Source of the DNA: an uncultured Celeribacter sp.
GTDB lineage: Bacteria > Pseudomonadota > Alphaproteobacteria > Rhodobacterales > Rhodobacteraceae
DNA length: 64,000 nucleotides
NCBI RefSeq assembly: GCF_963675965.1
Contig: NZ_OY780935.1
Location: 1,538,501 to 1,602,500, forward strand
Reading direction: 5' to 3'
The position numbers and the translations under genes are program-made. The notes beneath the pieces were generated by a model. The model saw only the letters and a list, made by a program, of their open reading frames with translations. It was not told where the DNA came from and searched no databases. Every line of letters begins with the position of its first letter. The stretch's first letter is position 1. Shown one piece after another: positions 15,040 to 33,005 of the stretch.

Positions 15040-15070
15040 AAAAAGCCCCCCGGCTCTCACCGAGGGGCTT
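15040..15070 (-). terminator. Intrinsic terminator between rplW and the foreign gene
   Basis: Arms 15043-15053 and 15060-15070 pair with one weak position around a six-base loop, with TTTTTG following on the minus strand. It ends rpsJ-rplC-rplD-rplW and separates them from rplB. The plus-strand gene 14476-15033 may also use it. Confidence 0.85.
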
Positions 15071-15096
15071 CTTCATTTCAAACCTATCTCTAAAAC

Positions 15097-15393
15097 TTAG
15101 AGACCGGTGGTCACGTCGATCGCGTTGCCGTCTTCCAGCGTCACATAGGCTTTCTTGACGTCTTTGCGTTTGCCGGGCATGCCGCGGAAACGTTTCGTCT
15201 TACCTTTGGTGACAACGGTGTTCACGGCTTTGACCTTCACACCAAAGAGACCTTCAACGGCTTCTTTGATCTGCGGTTTGTTCGCGTCGATGGCGACTTC
15301 GAACACCACAGCACCGTTTTCAGAAGCCAGGGTGGCTTTCTCGGTGATGATCGGCTTGCGGATCACGTCGTAGAGTTCAGCTTTGTTGGTCAT
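15097..15393 (-). CDS. rplW: 50S ribosomal protein L23
   Basis: L23 lies at the tunnel exit and is the docking site for trigger factor and SRP. The 98-residue product begins MTNKAELYDVIRKPIITEKA. It has the loop region VVTKGKTKRFRGMPGKRKDV and ends YVTLEDGNAIDVTTGL. It overlaps rplD by ATGA at 15390-15393. It is the last gene of its unit because a terminator follows within 60 bases. Confidence 0.97.
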   Translation of the reverse strand: MTNKAELYDVIRKPIITEKATLASENGAVVFEVAIDANKPQIKEAVEGLFGVKVKAVNTVVTKGKTKRFRGMPGKRKDVKKAYVTLEDGNAIDVTTGL

Positions 15394-15986
15394 TTCAGGC
15401 GAGCCTCCAGAGCTTCGACACCTGCTTTGGTGATCACGAGCGTGTCACGTTTCAGGATGTCATAGACGTTGGCGCCAATGGTCGGCAGCACGTCAACGCC
15501 AGCGAGGTTCGCAGCCGCAGCTTTGAAGTTCGCATCAACGTCAGCACCGTCGATCACCAGAACGCGTTTCCAGCCCTGTTCCTTGACCGCTTTGGCGAGC
15601 AGAGCGGTTTTGGCTTCGGCAAGTTTTGCGTCTTCGATAATCACGAGGTTACCGGAGGCGGCTTTTGCCGAGAGAGCGTGCTTCAGGCCGAGCTTACGGA
15701 ATTTCTTCGTAAGATCGTGGCCGTGGGAACGCGGGGTCGGGCCTTTGTAGATACCACCTTTGCGGAAGATCGGCGCCTTGCGGGACCCGTGGCGTGCGCC
15801 GCCGGTGCCTTTTTGGCGATAGATCTTTTTGGTGGAGTAGGACACTTCCGAGCGGGTCTTGACCTTGTGGGTGCCCTGCTGCGCGTTGTTGCGCTGCCAG
15901 CGGACCACACGGTGCAGGATGTCCGCACGCGGTTCGAGACCGAAGAGAGCTTCGTCCAGATCAAGTTTGATCACGTTGAAAGTCAT
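15390..15986 (-). CDS. rplD: 50S ribosomal protein L4
   Basis: L4 reaches into the exit tunnel and in E. coli also represses the S10 operon. The 198-residue product begins MTFNVIKLDLDEALFGLEPR. It contains the tunnel loop KIYRQKGTGGARHGSRKAPI (about residues 54-73). The C-terminal half GWKRVLVIDGADVDANF is typical of alphaproteobacteria. It overlaps rplC by ATGA (15983-15986) and rplW likewise. Alternative starts are unlikely because the N-terminus aligns from the first residue. Confidence 0.97.
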   Translation of the reverse strand: MTFNVIKLDLDEALFGLEPRADILHRVVRWQRNNAQQGTHKVKTRSEVSYSTKKIYRQKGTGGARHGSRKAPIFRKGGIYKGPTPRSHGHDLTKKFRKLGLKHALSAKAASGNLVIIEDAKLAEAKTALLAKAVKEQGWKRVLVIDGADVDANFKAAAANLAGVDVLPTIGANVYDILKRDTLVITKAGVEALEARLK

Positions 15987-16714
15987 GCTTCACCTCCTTC
16001 TGCGGGAGCCTCTGCGGCGGGAGCCTCAGCAGCAGCAGCGGATTTCAGAGCAGCCGGAAGCGGAAGATCGGCCGGAGCCGCCTTTTTCACGGCGTCCTTG
16101 ATGGTGACCCAACCGCCTTTAGAGCCCGGAACGGCGCCTTTGACCATGATCAGGCCACGGTCGGCGTCGGTCTTGACGACCTGAAGGTTCTGGGTGGTGA
16201 TACGGGCAGCGCCCATGTGACCAGCCATCTTTTTGCCCTTGAACACACGACCCGGGTCCTGACACTGACCGGTCGAACCGTGGGAACGGTGGGAGATGGA
16301 CACACCGTGCGTGGCACGCAGACCGCCAAAGTTGTGGCGTTTCATCGCACCGGCAAAACCTTTACCGATGGAGGTGCCGGACACGTCCACATACTGACCT
16401 TCAAGGTAGTGGTCAGCAGAGATTTCCGCGCCCACTTCGATCAGCTTGTCCTCGTCCACGCGGAATTCCGCAACTTTGCGCTTGGGCGCAACGTTGGCGG
16501 CGGCAAAGTGGCCGCGCATGGCCTGAGAGGTCCGTTTTGCTTTTGCGGAACCTGCGCCGAGCTGAACAGCGGTATAGCCGTCTTTGTCGGTGGTGCGCTG
16601 AGCGACCACTTGCAGGTTGTCGAGTTGAAGAACGGTCACAGGGATCTGCTTGCCGTCTTCCATGAAAAGCCGGGTCATGCCGACTTTCTTCGCGATTACA
16701 CCAGAGCGCAACAT
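15983..16714 (-). CDS. rplC: 50S ribosomal protein L3
   Basis: L3 is an early-assembly protein near the peptidyl transferase centre. The 243-residue product MLRSGVIAKKVGMTRLFMED has the loop GVSISHRSHGSTGQCQDPGR, whose Gln is the residue methylated by PrmB in E. coli. KKMAGHMGAARITTQNLQVV follows. The last about 35 residues are alanine/glutamate-rich (AAEAPAAEAPAEGGEA), a low-complexity tail common in this lineage. It is 12 bases after rpsJ and overlaps rplD. Confidence 0.97.
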   Translation of the reverse strand: MLRSGVIAKKVGMTRLFMEDGKQIPVTVLQLDNLQVVAQRTTDKDGYTAVQLGAGSAKAKRTSQAMRGHFAAANVAPKRKVAEFRVDEDKLIEVGAEISADHYLEGQYVDVSGTSIGKGFAGAMKRHNFGGLRATHGVSISHRSHGSTGQCQDPGRVFKGKKMAGHMGAARITTQNLQVVKTDADRGLIMVKGAVPGSKGGWVTIKDAVKKAAPADLPLPAALKSAAAAEAPAAEAPAEGGEA

Positions 16715-16726
16715 GGGAAGCCCTCC

Positions 16727-17035
16727 TTAAACCTTGATCTCGACATCCACACCAGCGGCGAGGTCGAGCTTCATCAGCGCATCCACGGTCTGGGGGGTCG
16801 GATCAACGATGTCGAGAAGACGCTTGTGCGTACGGATCTCGAACTGATCGCGGGATTTCTTGTCGATGTGAGGACCACGGAGAACCGTGAACTTCTCAAT
16901 CTTGTTCGGCAGCGGGATCGGACCACGGACCTGAGCGCCGGTGCGCTTCGCCGTGTTCACGATTTCCTGGGTGCTGGAATCGAGCACGCGGAAATCAAAC
17001 GCCTTGAGCCGAATACGAATGTTCTGGCTTTGCAT
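16727..17035 (-). CDS. rpsJ: 30S ribosomal protein S10
   Basis: S10 is a head protein and, as NusE, part of the antitermination complex with NusB. The 102-residue product MQSQNIRIRLKAFDFRVLDS has the exposed loop PLPNKIEKFTVLRGPHID (about residues 41-58). It ends DALMKLDLAAGVDVEIKV. It is the first gene of the S10 unit, with a strong promoter candidate (17178-17206) and a hairpin at the predicted transcript start. Confidence 0.97.
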   Translation of the reverse strand: MQSQNIRIRLKAFDFRVLDSSTQEIVNTAKRTGAQVRGPIPLPNKIEKFTVLRGPHIDKKSRDQFEIRTHKRLLDIVDPTPQTVDALMKLDLAAGVDVEIKV

Positions 17036-17153
17036 ATGCGATGCCTTTCGTAGGCTTATTGAGGTTGAGAGGTCGAGATCGCCTTATTGCGTCCCCACGT
17101 CGAACCTTGTGAAGCGGGCGCCGGACTGTGCCGAAGCGAATCCCTCTTCAAAC

Positions 17154-17171
17154 GTTCTCTGCATAGAGAAC
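17154..17171 (-). promoter_or_regulatory. Hairpin at the predicted 5' end of the S10 mRNA
   Basis: Arms GTTCTCT (17154-17160) and AGAGAAC (17165-17171) are perfect complements around GCAT. They begin about seven bases after the -10 hexamer, so the transcript would open with this stem. It could protect the 5' end or be a binding site. Confidence 0.5.
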
Positions 17172-17177
17172 CCGCGC

Positions 17178-17206
17178 GATATAGAGGGGTATGGGCTTTG
17201 TGGCAA
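17178..17206 (-). promoter_or_regulatory. Candidate S10-unit promoter
   Basis: TTGCCA (17201-17206), a 17-base spacer and TATATC (17178-17183) on the minus strand, about 140 bases upstream of rpsJ. It is one of the best matches in the window. Confidence 0.7.
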
Positions 17207-17215
17207 GAGCTGTTT

Positions 17216-17626
17216 TTAATCTTGGCGTTTAGGGAAATAGATATCCTTAACTGGCTCCCAAGAAATGCCATTATATTTGTATTGTAGCTGATACATACCT
17301 GGTCCTTTAAATTTTACGCGTTCATGATTGAACACGATAACAGCACCAATACTTTTCGTGTCATCATCGGCATCGTTCTCAAATTCAAAGTCCATCGAAA
17401 CTTCTATCGGGTAATCCTCAAAATCAAGGGCGCTCAACCTAAATTCAATTTCTTTTACATCAGAAATTTCCGCTTCGAGATAGAAACCGAGGCGAGAAAT
17501 TTCGGTTTCATCCTCTGAATGCAACGAAGGGCCGATTATACTCGCTCCAACGATTGTTGCCTGGCCTGAAGCTTCGCGACGCACATCTTCACACAAGACG
17601 ACAGAAAGAAATTTAATTGATGGCAT
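17216..17626 (-). CDS. DUF6941-like hypothetical protein coupled to hicB
   Basis: I start this 136-residue protein at the ATG complementary to 17624-17626 (MPSIKFLSVVLCEDVRREAS), after GGAG with a 7-base gap. The start lies inside the end of hicB, so translation is probably coupled. The opening CEDVRREASGQATIVGASI resembles the DUF6941 family, whose function is unknown; that assignment is from memory of the family pattern. The rest looks like a beta-sandwich with acidic stretches (FEFENDADDDTKSIG). There is no signal peptide or membrane segment. It belongs to the AT-rich hicAB island between rpsJ and tufA and may have travelled with it. Confidence 0.6.
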   Translation of the reverse strand: MPSIKFLSVVLCEDVRREASGQATIVGASIIGPSLHSEDETEISRLGFYLEAEISDVKEIEFRLSALDFEDYPIEVSMDFEFENDADDDTKSIGAVIVFNHERVKFKGPGMYQLQYKYNGISWEPVKDIYFPKRQD

Positions 17627-18110
17627 TTGTGGACTCCGAAACATACCAAGATGACTTTCCATTCTCTTGCTTCGACACCACCTGCCCCTTGGCAGAACTC
17701 GCGGCCATACGTTTCTCGGATGGGGAAGAAATAACTACAAACTTATGCTCAACTCTTGGCCGAACTTGCCCATTGTCACCAATTTCGTCATGGCACTTGA
17801 GCACATCACCAATATACTCATTCATTGCTTTGCCTTTCGCACGCGCGCACAAAGCAAGCTTACGATGGAGATCGGACGACACTCGCACGTTAAAGCTACC
17901 TTTAAATGGCTCATCAGGATCCACCCCCTGCTCTGCACAATCCGCAAGATAATCGTCAACAGCCTCCTGAAAGGCTTGTTTCAACCCTTGTGGGGTTTCA
18001 GCCTCGTAAGTCACCAAATCCTTTATAAACAGAAGTTTTCCACAGAGAACATCGTCCTCATAATCAACGTCCGCAGAACCGACATAGCCTTTATACTTGA
18101 GATCATTCAT
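17613..18110 (-). CDS. hicB: HicB-family antitoxin with long C-terminal extension
   Basis: HicB antitoxins neutralise the HicA mRNA interferase and repress their own operon. This 165-residue protein begins MNDLKYKGYVGSADVDYEDD. It shows the HicB partial RNase H-like fold (LLFIKDLVTYEAETPQGLKQ), then a ribbon-helix-helix domain at residues about 71-105 (GSFNVRVSSDLHRKLALCAR). Residues about 106-165 are an extra hydrophilic tail absent from short HicB proteins. Its ATG overlaps the hicA stop (ATGA, 18107-18110), the usual toxin-first order. The toxin gene is broken (see hicA) while this gene is intact. The palindrome at 18366-18383 is its likely operator. Confidence 0.88.
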   Translation of the reverse strand: MNDLKYKGYVGSADVDYEDDVLCGKLLFIKDLVTYEAETPQGLKQAFQEAVDDYLADCAEQGVDPDEPFKGSFNVRVSSDLHRKLALCARAKGKAMNEYIGDVLKCHDEIGDNGQVRPRVEHKFVVISSPSEKRMAASSAKGQVVSKQENGKSSWYVSESTNAIN

Positions 18111-18352
18111 AGCAATTCAGCTTCTTTCAATAGTTGGAGAACATCCCTCAGAGCGGCTTTCTTCATCGTTGGCTTAGGGTGTGGTTGATGCAGTCGAATT
18201 TGAGGCAGCCCCTAAGCGCGAAAACATTTGCGTGAGCCTCTACCTTCATATTCTTCATAACCATAGTACGACAGCAAGCGCGTTAGCTCTCTCCATGTAA
18301 AGTCACTCGGAACTGTCTTAAAGCGCTCCACTAGCTTTTGCTGTGAAGACAT
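18107..18352 (-). pseudogene. hicA: HicA toxin gene interrupted by one in-frame amber codon
   Basis: From the ATG complementary to 18350-18352 an 81-codon frame reads MSSQQKLVERFKTVPSDFTW, RELTRLLSYYGYEEYEGRGS, RKCFRA, stop, GLPQIRLHQPHPKPTMKKAA, LRDVLQLLKEAELL. This matches the HicA family type with EGRGSR and LHxPHP motifs. Codon 47 is TAG (18212-18214), placed before the histidine motif. Both halves are otherwise in one frame and the true stop overlaps hicB by ATGA. A single base change from GAG or CAG would explain it. The 46-residue product should lack activity. Readthrough or a base-call error are the alternatives. The ribosome site ACGAGG is still present. Confidence 0.85.
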
Positions 18353-18365
18353 TTCACCAAACCTC

Positions 18366-18383
18366 GTAACTAAATTTAGTTAC
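18366..18383 (-). promoter_or_regulatory. Perfect 18-bp palindrome, probable HicB operator
   Basis: GTAACTAAATTTAGTTAC is a perfect palindrome 13 bases upstream of the hicA start. TTGCAA lies further upstream (about 18405-18410) as a possible -35, so the palindrome would cover the -10 region. HicB proteins with ribbon-helix-helix domains bind such sites. The rest of 18353-18623 is AT-rich with no gene visible. Confidence 0.65.
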
Positions 18384-18623
18384 TGCCTCTTTAAGCCGCC
18401 ATTTGCAATCCAAATCTAATTTTTTCCAGTCACATTTATGGCAATGAATATGGTTTATTCGCATAAATTGAGTTCCAAAACGTACCGCAACCTAAATATT
18501 GCTACGCCTAAAATAAGCACATTTCAACTTTAGACCATTCCCTTGATGAAGTGAGACAATCTTAAATCATCTTCCGATTCGAGTTTTAAAATTTACAAGC
18601 TCCCCCATTGCCTTATTGAACCG

Positions 18624-18652
18624 AAAAAAGGGCGCTCCGAAGAGCGCCCTTT
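18624..18652 (-). terminator. Intrinsic terminator of the str operon (after tufA)
   Basis: An 8-bp GC-rich stem GGGCGCTC/GAGCGCCC (18630-18637, 18642-18649) with a TTCG tetraloop and six Ts on the minus strand, about 37 bases past the tufA stop. Confidence 0.93.
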
Positions 18653-18688
18653 CTCATTCGATCGGTCACTTGCGTGACCTATGCGTGA

Positions 18689-19864
18689 TTAGGCGAGGAT
18701 TTTGGAGACAACGCCCGAACCGACGGTGCGGCCGCCTTCACGGATGGCGAAGCGAAGACCTTCTTCCATCGCGATCGGCGCGATCAGCTCGGCCGACAGT
18801 TTCAGGTTGTCGCCCGGCATCACCATCTCCGTGCCTTCCGGCAGGATGCAGGTCCCGGTCACGTCCGTCGTACGGAAGTAGAACTGCGGACGGTAGTTCG
18901 CGAAGAACGGCGTGTGACGGCCACCTTCTTCTTTGGTGAGGATGTAAACCTCAGCCTCAAATTTGGTGTGCGGGTTCACAGAGCCCGGCTTACACAGAAC
19001 CTGACCACGCTCAACGCCTTCACGGTCAACACCGCGCAGCAGGGCGCCGATGTTGTCGCCGGCTTCACCGCGATCCAGCAGCTTGCGGAACATTTCAACA
19101 CCGGTACAGGTGGTTTTCTTCGTGTCTTTGATGCCGACGATTTCGATCTCGTCGCCAACGTTGATCACACCGCGTTCCACACGACCGGTCACAACCGTAC
19201 CACGACCCGAGATCGAGAAAACGTCTTCGATCGGCATCAGGAACGGCTGGTCAACCGCACGCTCCGGCTCGGGGATGTAAGCATCCACAGCAGCCATCAG
19301 CTCTTTGATCTTCTCTTCGCCGATTTCCGGGTCACGACCTTCGAGAGCGGCCAGAGCCGACCCTGCAACGATCGGAATATCGTCGCCCGGGAAGTCGTAT
19401 TCGGACAGAAGTTCGCGAACTTCCATTTCGACGAGCTCCAGAAGCTCTTCGTCGTCAACCTGGTCAACTTTGTTCAGGAACACGACCAGCGCCGGAACGC
19501 CAACCTGACGGGCCAGAAGGATGTGCTCACGGGTCTGCGGCATCGGGCCGTCAGCAGCGTTCACAACCAGGATACCGCCGTCCATCTGAGCCGCACCGGT
19601 GATCATGTTCTTCACATAGTCAGCGTGGCCGGGGCAGTCGACGTGCGCGTAGTGGCGGTTCTCGGTCTCGTATTCCACGTGCGCCGTCGAGATCGTGATG
19701 CCGCGGGCTTTCTCTTCCGGTGCACCGTCAATCTGGTCGTAGGCTTTGAAGTCACCAAAGTATTTGGTGATCGCTGCCGTCAGTGTCGTTTTACCATGGT
19801 CAACGTGGCCGATGGTGCCGATGTTGACGTGCGGTTTGGAACGCTCAAACTTTTCCTTAGCCAT
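18689..19864 (-). CDS. tuf: Elongation factor Tu, copy A
   Basis: EF-Tu delivers aminoacyl-tRNA to the ribosome as a GTPase. The 391-residue product has GHVDHGKT (residues 19-26), the effector region KARGITISTAHVEYETENRH, DCPGHADY and NKVDQVDD. The beta-barrel domains 2 and 3 are complete. It closes the str operon after fusA, with AGGAGGCC upstream of the ATG and a terminator just after. The protein is identical to copy B (39650-40825). The two genes differ at only five synonymous positions, all in the part coding for the second half of the protein, a mark of gene conversion. Confidence 0.98.
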   Translation of the reverse strand: MAKEKFERSKPHVNIGTIGHVDHGKTTLTAAITKYFGDFKAYDQIDGAPEEKARGITISTAHVEYETENRHYAHVDCPGHADYVKNMITGAAQMDGGILVVNAADGPMPQTREHILLARQVGVPALVVFLNKVDQVDDEELLELVEMEVRELLSEYDFPGDDIPIVAGSALAALEGRDPEIGEEKIKELMAAVDAYIPEPERAVDQPFLMPIEDVFSISGRGTVVTGRVERGVINVGDEIEIVGIKDTKKTTCTGVEMFRKLLDRGEAGDNIGALLRGVDREGVERGQVLCKPGSVNPHTKFEAEVYILTKEEGGRHTPFFANYRPQFYFRTTDVTGTCILPEGTEMVMPGDNLKLSAELIAPIAMEEGLRFAIREGGRTVGSGVVSKILA

Positions 19865-19933
19865 GATGGCCTCCTATTTCATTCGGTTTGGGGATCAGGT
19901 CGCCCTGATCCCCGTGTTGGGCTGAGGCCACGC

Positions 19934-22051
<2,118 letters not shown>

Positions 22052-22075
22052 GGGGCTCTACGTCCTTCGGTTAAG

Positions 22076-22546
22076 TTACCAGCGGTAGTGGCTGAACGCT
22101 TTGTTGGCGTCGGCCATCTTGTGGGTGTCTTCGCGCTTTTTCACGGCGGCACCGCGACCGTTCACTGCGTCGAGCAGTTCACCGGCAAGGCGTTCTTCCA
22201 TCGTGTTTTCATTGCGGGCGCGGGACGCGGAGATCAGCCAACGGATGGCCAGAGCTTCGCGGCGCTCAGCACGCACTTCAACCGGAACCTGGTAGGTTGC
22301 ACCACCCACACGGCGGGAGCGCACTTCGACGGCCGGTTTCACGTTGTCGAGGGCTTCGTGGAAGACTTCGACAGGCGCTTTTTTCAGCTTGTCTTCGACG
22401 CGGGTCAGCGCGTTGTAGACAATTTTCTCGGCGGCAGATTTTTTGCCGTCGATCATCAGGTTGTTCATGAATTTGGTCAGCACGCGATCGCCATATTTGG
22501 CGTCGGGCAGAACTTCGCGCTTCTCAGCAGCGTGACGACGAGACAT
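22076..22546 (-). CDS. rpsG: 30S ribosomal protein S7
   Basis: S7 nucleates assembly of the 3' domain of 16S rRNA and in E. coli represses the str operon by binding between rpsL and rpsG. The 156-residue product begins MSRRHAAEKREVLPDAKYGD. It has the loop VEVRSRRVGGATYQVPVEVR (about residues 73-92) and ends DANKAFSHYRW. Here the rpsL-rpsG spacer is only 12 bases, so the E. coli-type S7 target cannot be present in that spacer. Confidence 0.97.
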   Translation of the reverse strand: MSRRHAAEKREVLPDAKYGDRVLTKFMNNLMIDGKKSAAEKIVYNALTRVEDKLKKAPVEVFHEALDNVKPAVEVRSRRVGGATYQVPVEVRAERREALAIRWLISASRARNENTMEERLAGELLDAVNGRGAAVKKREDTHKMADANKAFSHYRW

Positions 22547-22558
22547 TCTGTGATCTCC

Positions 22559-22930
22559 TTACTTCGGACGCTTGGCGCCGTATTTCGAACGGCGTTGCTT
22601 ACGGTCTTTGACGCCCTGGGTATCCAGAACACCACGCAGGATGTGGTAACGGACACCCGGAAGGTCTTTCACACGGCCGCCACGGATCAGAACCACGGAG
22701 TGTTCCTGAAGGTTGTGGCTTTCACCGGGGATGTAGCTGATGACCTCAAAACCGTTCGTCAGGCGCACTTTGGCGACCTTACGCATAGCGGAGTTCGGTT
22801 TTTTCGGGGTGGTGGTGTACACGCGGGTGCAAACGCCACGCTTTTGCGGGCACTGCTCCAGGTGCATGGACTTGGAAGTCTTGCGCTTGGGCTGACGCGG
22901 GTTGCGGATCAGCTGTTGAATCGTTGGCAT
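22559..22930 (-). CDS. rpsL: 30S ribosomal protein S12
   Basis: S12 monitors codon-anticodon pairing in the decoding centre. The 123-residue product MPTIQQLIRNPRQPKRKTSK has TTTPKKPNSAMRKVAKVRLT with lysines at the positions whose change gives streptomycin resistance. The second such site GGRVKDLPGVRYHILRG is also wild type. It is the first str-operon gene, about 245 bases downstream of a near-consensus promoter. Confidence 0.98.
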   Translation of the reverse strand: MPTIQQLIRNPRQPKRKTSKSMHLEQCPQKRGVCTRVYTTTPKKPNSAMRKVAKVRLTNGFEVISYIPGESHNLQEHSVVLIRGGRVKDLPGVRYHILRGVLDTQGVKDRKQRRSKYGAKRPK

Positions 22931-23175
22931 AGGGTCTCTTTCCCGTTTCCTAACAGATGTGAACCTCGACGGCAGCCATGGGCCGTGCCGGGGCGATTAC
23001 GATGTCGGTGTGTCACACGCGTCCGCATAACACGAAAACCCGCAATCGTTCCCATTCCGAGGCGAACGACGCGGTGAGTTCCCAGAGGATCAAGGCTTCA
23101 AAGTAGCCCGGATCTTGATCACTACGATTTAGAAGTCGGCGAAGCAGGGACGTCCCCCTATGCCGGATGGGGCGC

Positions 23176-23204
23176 GGTATATGGAGAGTCGGTAAGGTTG
23201 TCAA
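23176..23204 (-). promoter_or_regulatory. Strong candidate str-operon promoter
   Basis: TTGACA (23199-23204), 17 bases, TATACC (23176-23181) on the minus strand. It lies directly after the DMT transporter stop, leaving a leader of about 240 bases before rpsL. The -35 is a perfect consensus. Confidence 0.75.
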
Positions 23205-23210
23205 CAGCCG

Positions 23211-24107
23211 TCAGGCCTGGCCCGCACGGGCGGCACGGCGGCGCAGACGCGCTTCGCGCAGCACATTGTAGATCCCGGAGAGAGCAATCACCCCTGCCCC
23301 GACCAGTGCCCAGTCGTCCGGCCATTCGCCAAAGGCCACGAACCCCAGCAAAAGCGCCCAGATCAACGCAGTATAGCGGAAGGGCGAAACAAAAGAAATC
23401 TCTCCGATCCGCATGACGGTCACGGAGGTCACATAGCCCACCAGCAGACAGCTGGCGGCGCCGATCAATTGAAGGCTCGACAGCGGAGAGAGGCTCTGCC
23501 AAGGCTCCTGAACGCTCACAAACCCGGTGGCCACCGTGACCGCCAGCACTGCGGCAAAAGTCACCGTGGAATTCGGCACGTCCCGCCCCATGGCCCGCAC
23601 GGTCGTGTCCCGCAGGGTGATGCAGATCATCGCCGCGAGCGCCCAGAGGCCTTCCAGTTCAAACCCCGCGGTCCCGGGCTTGACGATCAGCAAGACGCCG
23701 ACAAAACCCACCCCGATCGAGAGAAGCCGCCGCCATCCCAAGGGATCGCGAAACAACAGGGCGCCCAAAAGCGTGATCGACAGCGGCATGGTCTGCATGA
23801 TGGCCGTGGCATTGGCAAAGGGGATTGCACGCACAGCGGACATAAAGCAGATCGCCCCGCCGACCTCGGACAAAGACCGCAGAGCAATCAGCCAGAGATC
23901 CCGGCGCGGCAGGTCGAACCGTACCGGTCCCAGAAAGGGCCGCAGCACGGTCAACACCATCACTAGATTCAAAACGCCCCGCAGGAACAGCGCCTGGAAC
24001 AGCGGCAACTCTTCAAGAACCCCCTTCATCATGCTGTCATTGGTGGTGAACGCCGCCATCGACAGCGTCATCAGCAAGGCACCACGCATGTTGTCACTCA
24101 GAGGCAT
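23211..24107 (-). CDS. DMT-superfamily (EamA) transporter
   Basis: The 298-residue protein is a ten-helix drug/metabolite transporter built from two EamA repeats. The first repeat runs from MRGALLMTLSMAAFTTNDSM. The second starts near GFELEGLWALAAMICITLRD (about residue 150). The motif RSLSEVGGAICFMSAVRAIP is typical of the family. It has a basic cytoplasmic tail (RRRAARAGQA). The substrate cannot be predicted. It is inserted between rpoC and rpsL, which are often adjacent, with the rpoBC terminator on one side and the str promoter on the other. Confidence 0.88.
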   Translation of the reverse strand: MPLSDNMRGALLMTLSMAAFTTNDSMMKGVLEELPLFQALFLRGVLNLVMVLTVLRPFLGPVRFDLPRRDLWLIALRSLSEVGGAICFMSAVRAIPFANATAIMQTMPLSITLLGALLFRDPLGWRRLLSIGVGFVGVLLIVKPGTAGFELEGLWALAAMICITLRDTTVRAMGRDVPNSTVTFAAVLAVTVATGFVSVQEPWQSLSPLSSLQLIGAASCLLVGYVTSVTVMRIGEISFVSPFRYTALIWALLLGFVAFGEWPDDWALVGAGVIALSGIYNVLREARLRRRAARAGQA

Positions 24108-24280
24108 CGTATTCCATTCCGATTCCGGGCGTCGGGCACAGCGCCCTGTTCCCCCTGTCCGCTATCATTCTTCCTTTCGGCAAGAAAGCCACATTCAAAG
24201 AGCAAAAGGGGCGGCACGATGTCCAGCAGCCTCTGCCCCGACGAAAACAGACTCCCGAGGCGGTCAGCATTTGCCCATAG

Positions 24281-24311
24281 AAAAAGGCCCCGTGAAACAC
24301 GGGGCCTTTTG
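24281..24311 (-). terminator. Intrinsic terminator of rpoBC
   Basis: A 12-bp stem AAAGGCCCCGTG/CACGGGGCCTTT (24283-24294, 24298-24309) with a three-base loop and flanking A- and T-runs. It can work on both strands and follows the rpoC stop by about 22 bases. Confidence 0.93.
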
Positions 24312-24333
24312 TCATGTCTGAAACGCGGAGCGC

Positions 24334-28572
<4,239 letters not shown>

Positions 28573-28611
28573 CTATTGAGTTCCTCAGATTGTCTCGGAA
28601 AGGGAGGGAGG

Positions 28612-28627
28612 GTAAGGGCCGAGGCCC

Positions 28628-28631
<4 letters not shown>
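28612..28631 (-). promoter_or_regulatory. Hairpin spanning the rpoB stop codon
   Basis: GTAAGGGCC and GGCCCTTAC (28612-28620, 28623-28631) are perfect 9-bp complements with a two-base loop; one arm contains the rpoB stop. The tight loop would breathe, but the stem may slow ribosomes or protect the rpoB 3' end. No T-run follows. Confidence 0.5.
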
Positions 28632-32764
<4,133 letters not shown>

Positions 32765-32942
32765 ACGCGTCTATACCTTTCGAATTTTCGCGAACAACAG
32801 CCACCGTTGGGCGACGGCGTCTGTGCCCTGACGAAACAGAGATGGTCCGGTCTATTCCTGCCCCCGTCCCAAAGGGGGCTCCCGACTTGAACCTCTCCTT
32901 AGAAAAAACCTTCCAGCCGAAGGCTCTTTCTAAGACAGGTCA

Positions 32943-32971
32943 AGCTGGACCCGGAAAGTCCGGGTCCAGCT
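32943..32971 (-). promoter_or_regulatory. 13-bp hairpin between rplL and rpoB
   Basis: AGCTGGACCCGGA and TCCGGGTCCAGCT (32943-32955, 32959-32971) are perfect complements with a three-base loop. On the minus strand no T-run follows. In E. coli this gap has an attenuator and an RNase III site that set rpoBC output relative to rplJL; the same role is inferred here. Confidence 0.6.
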
Positions 32972-33005
32972 CAAATTTTGAAATGCCCCGAGGGGCAAGC
33001 GGCCC

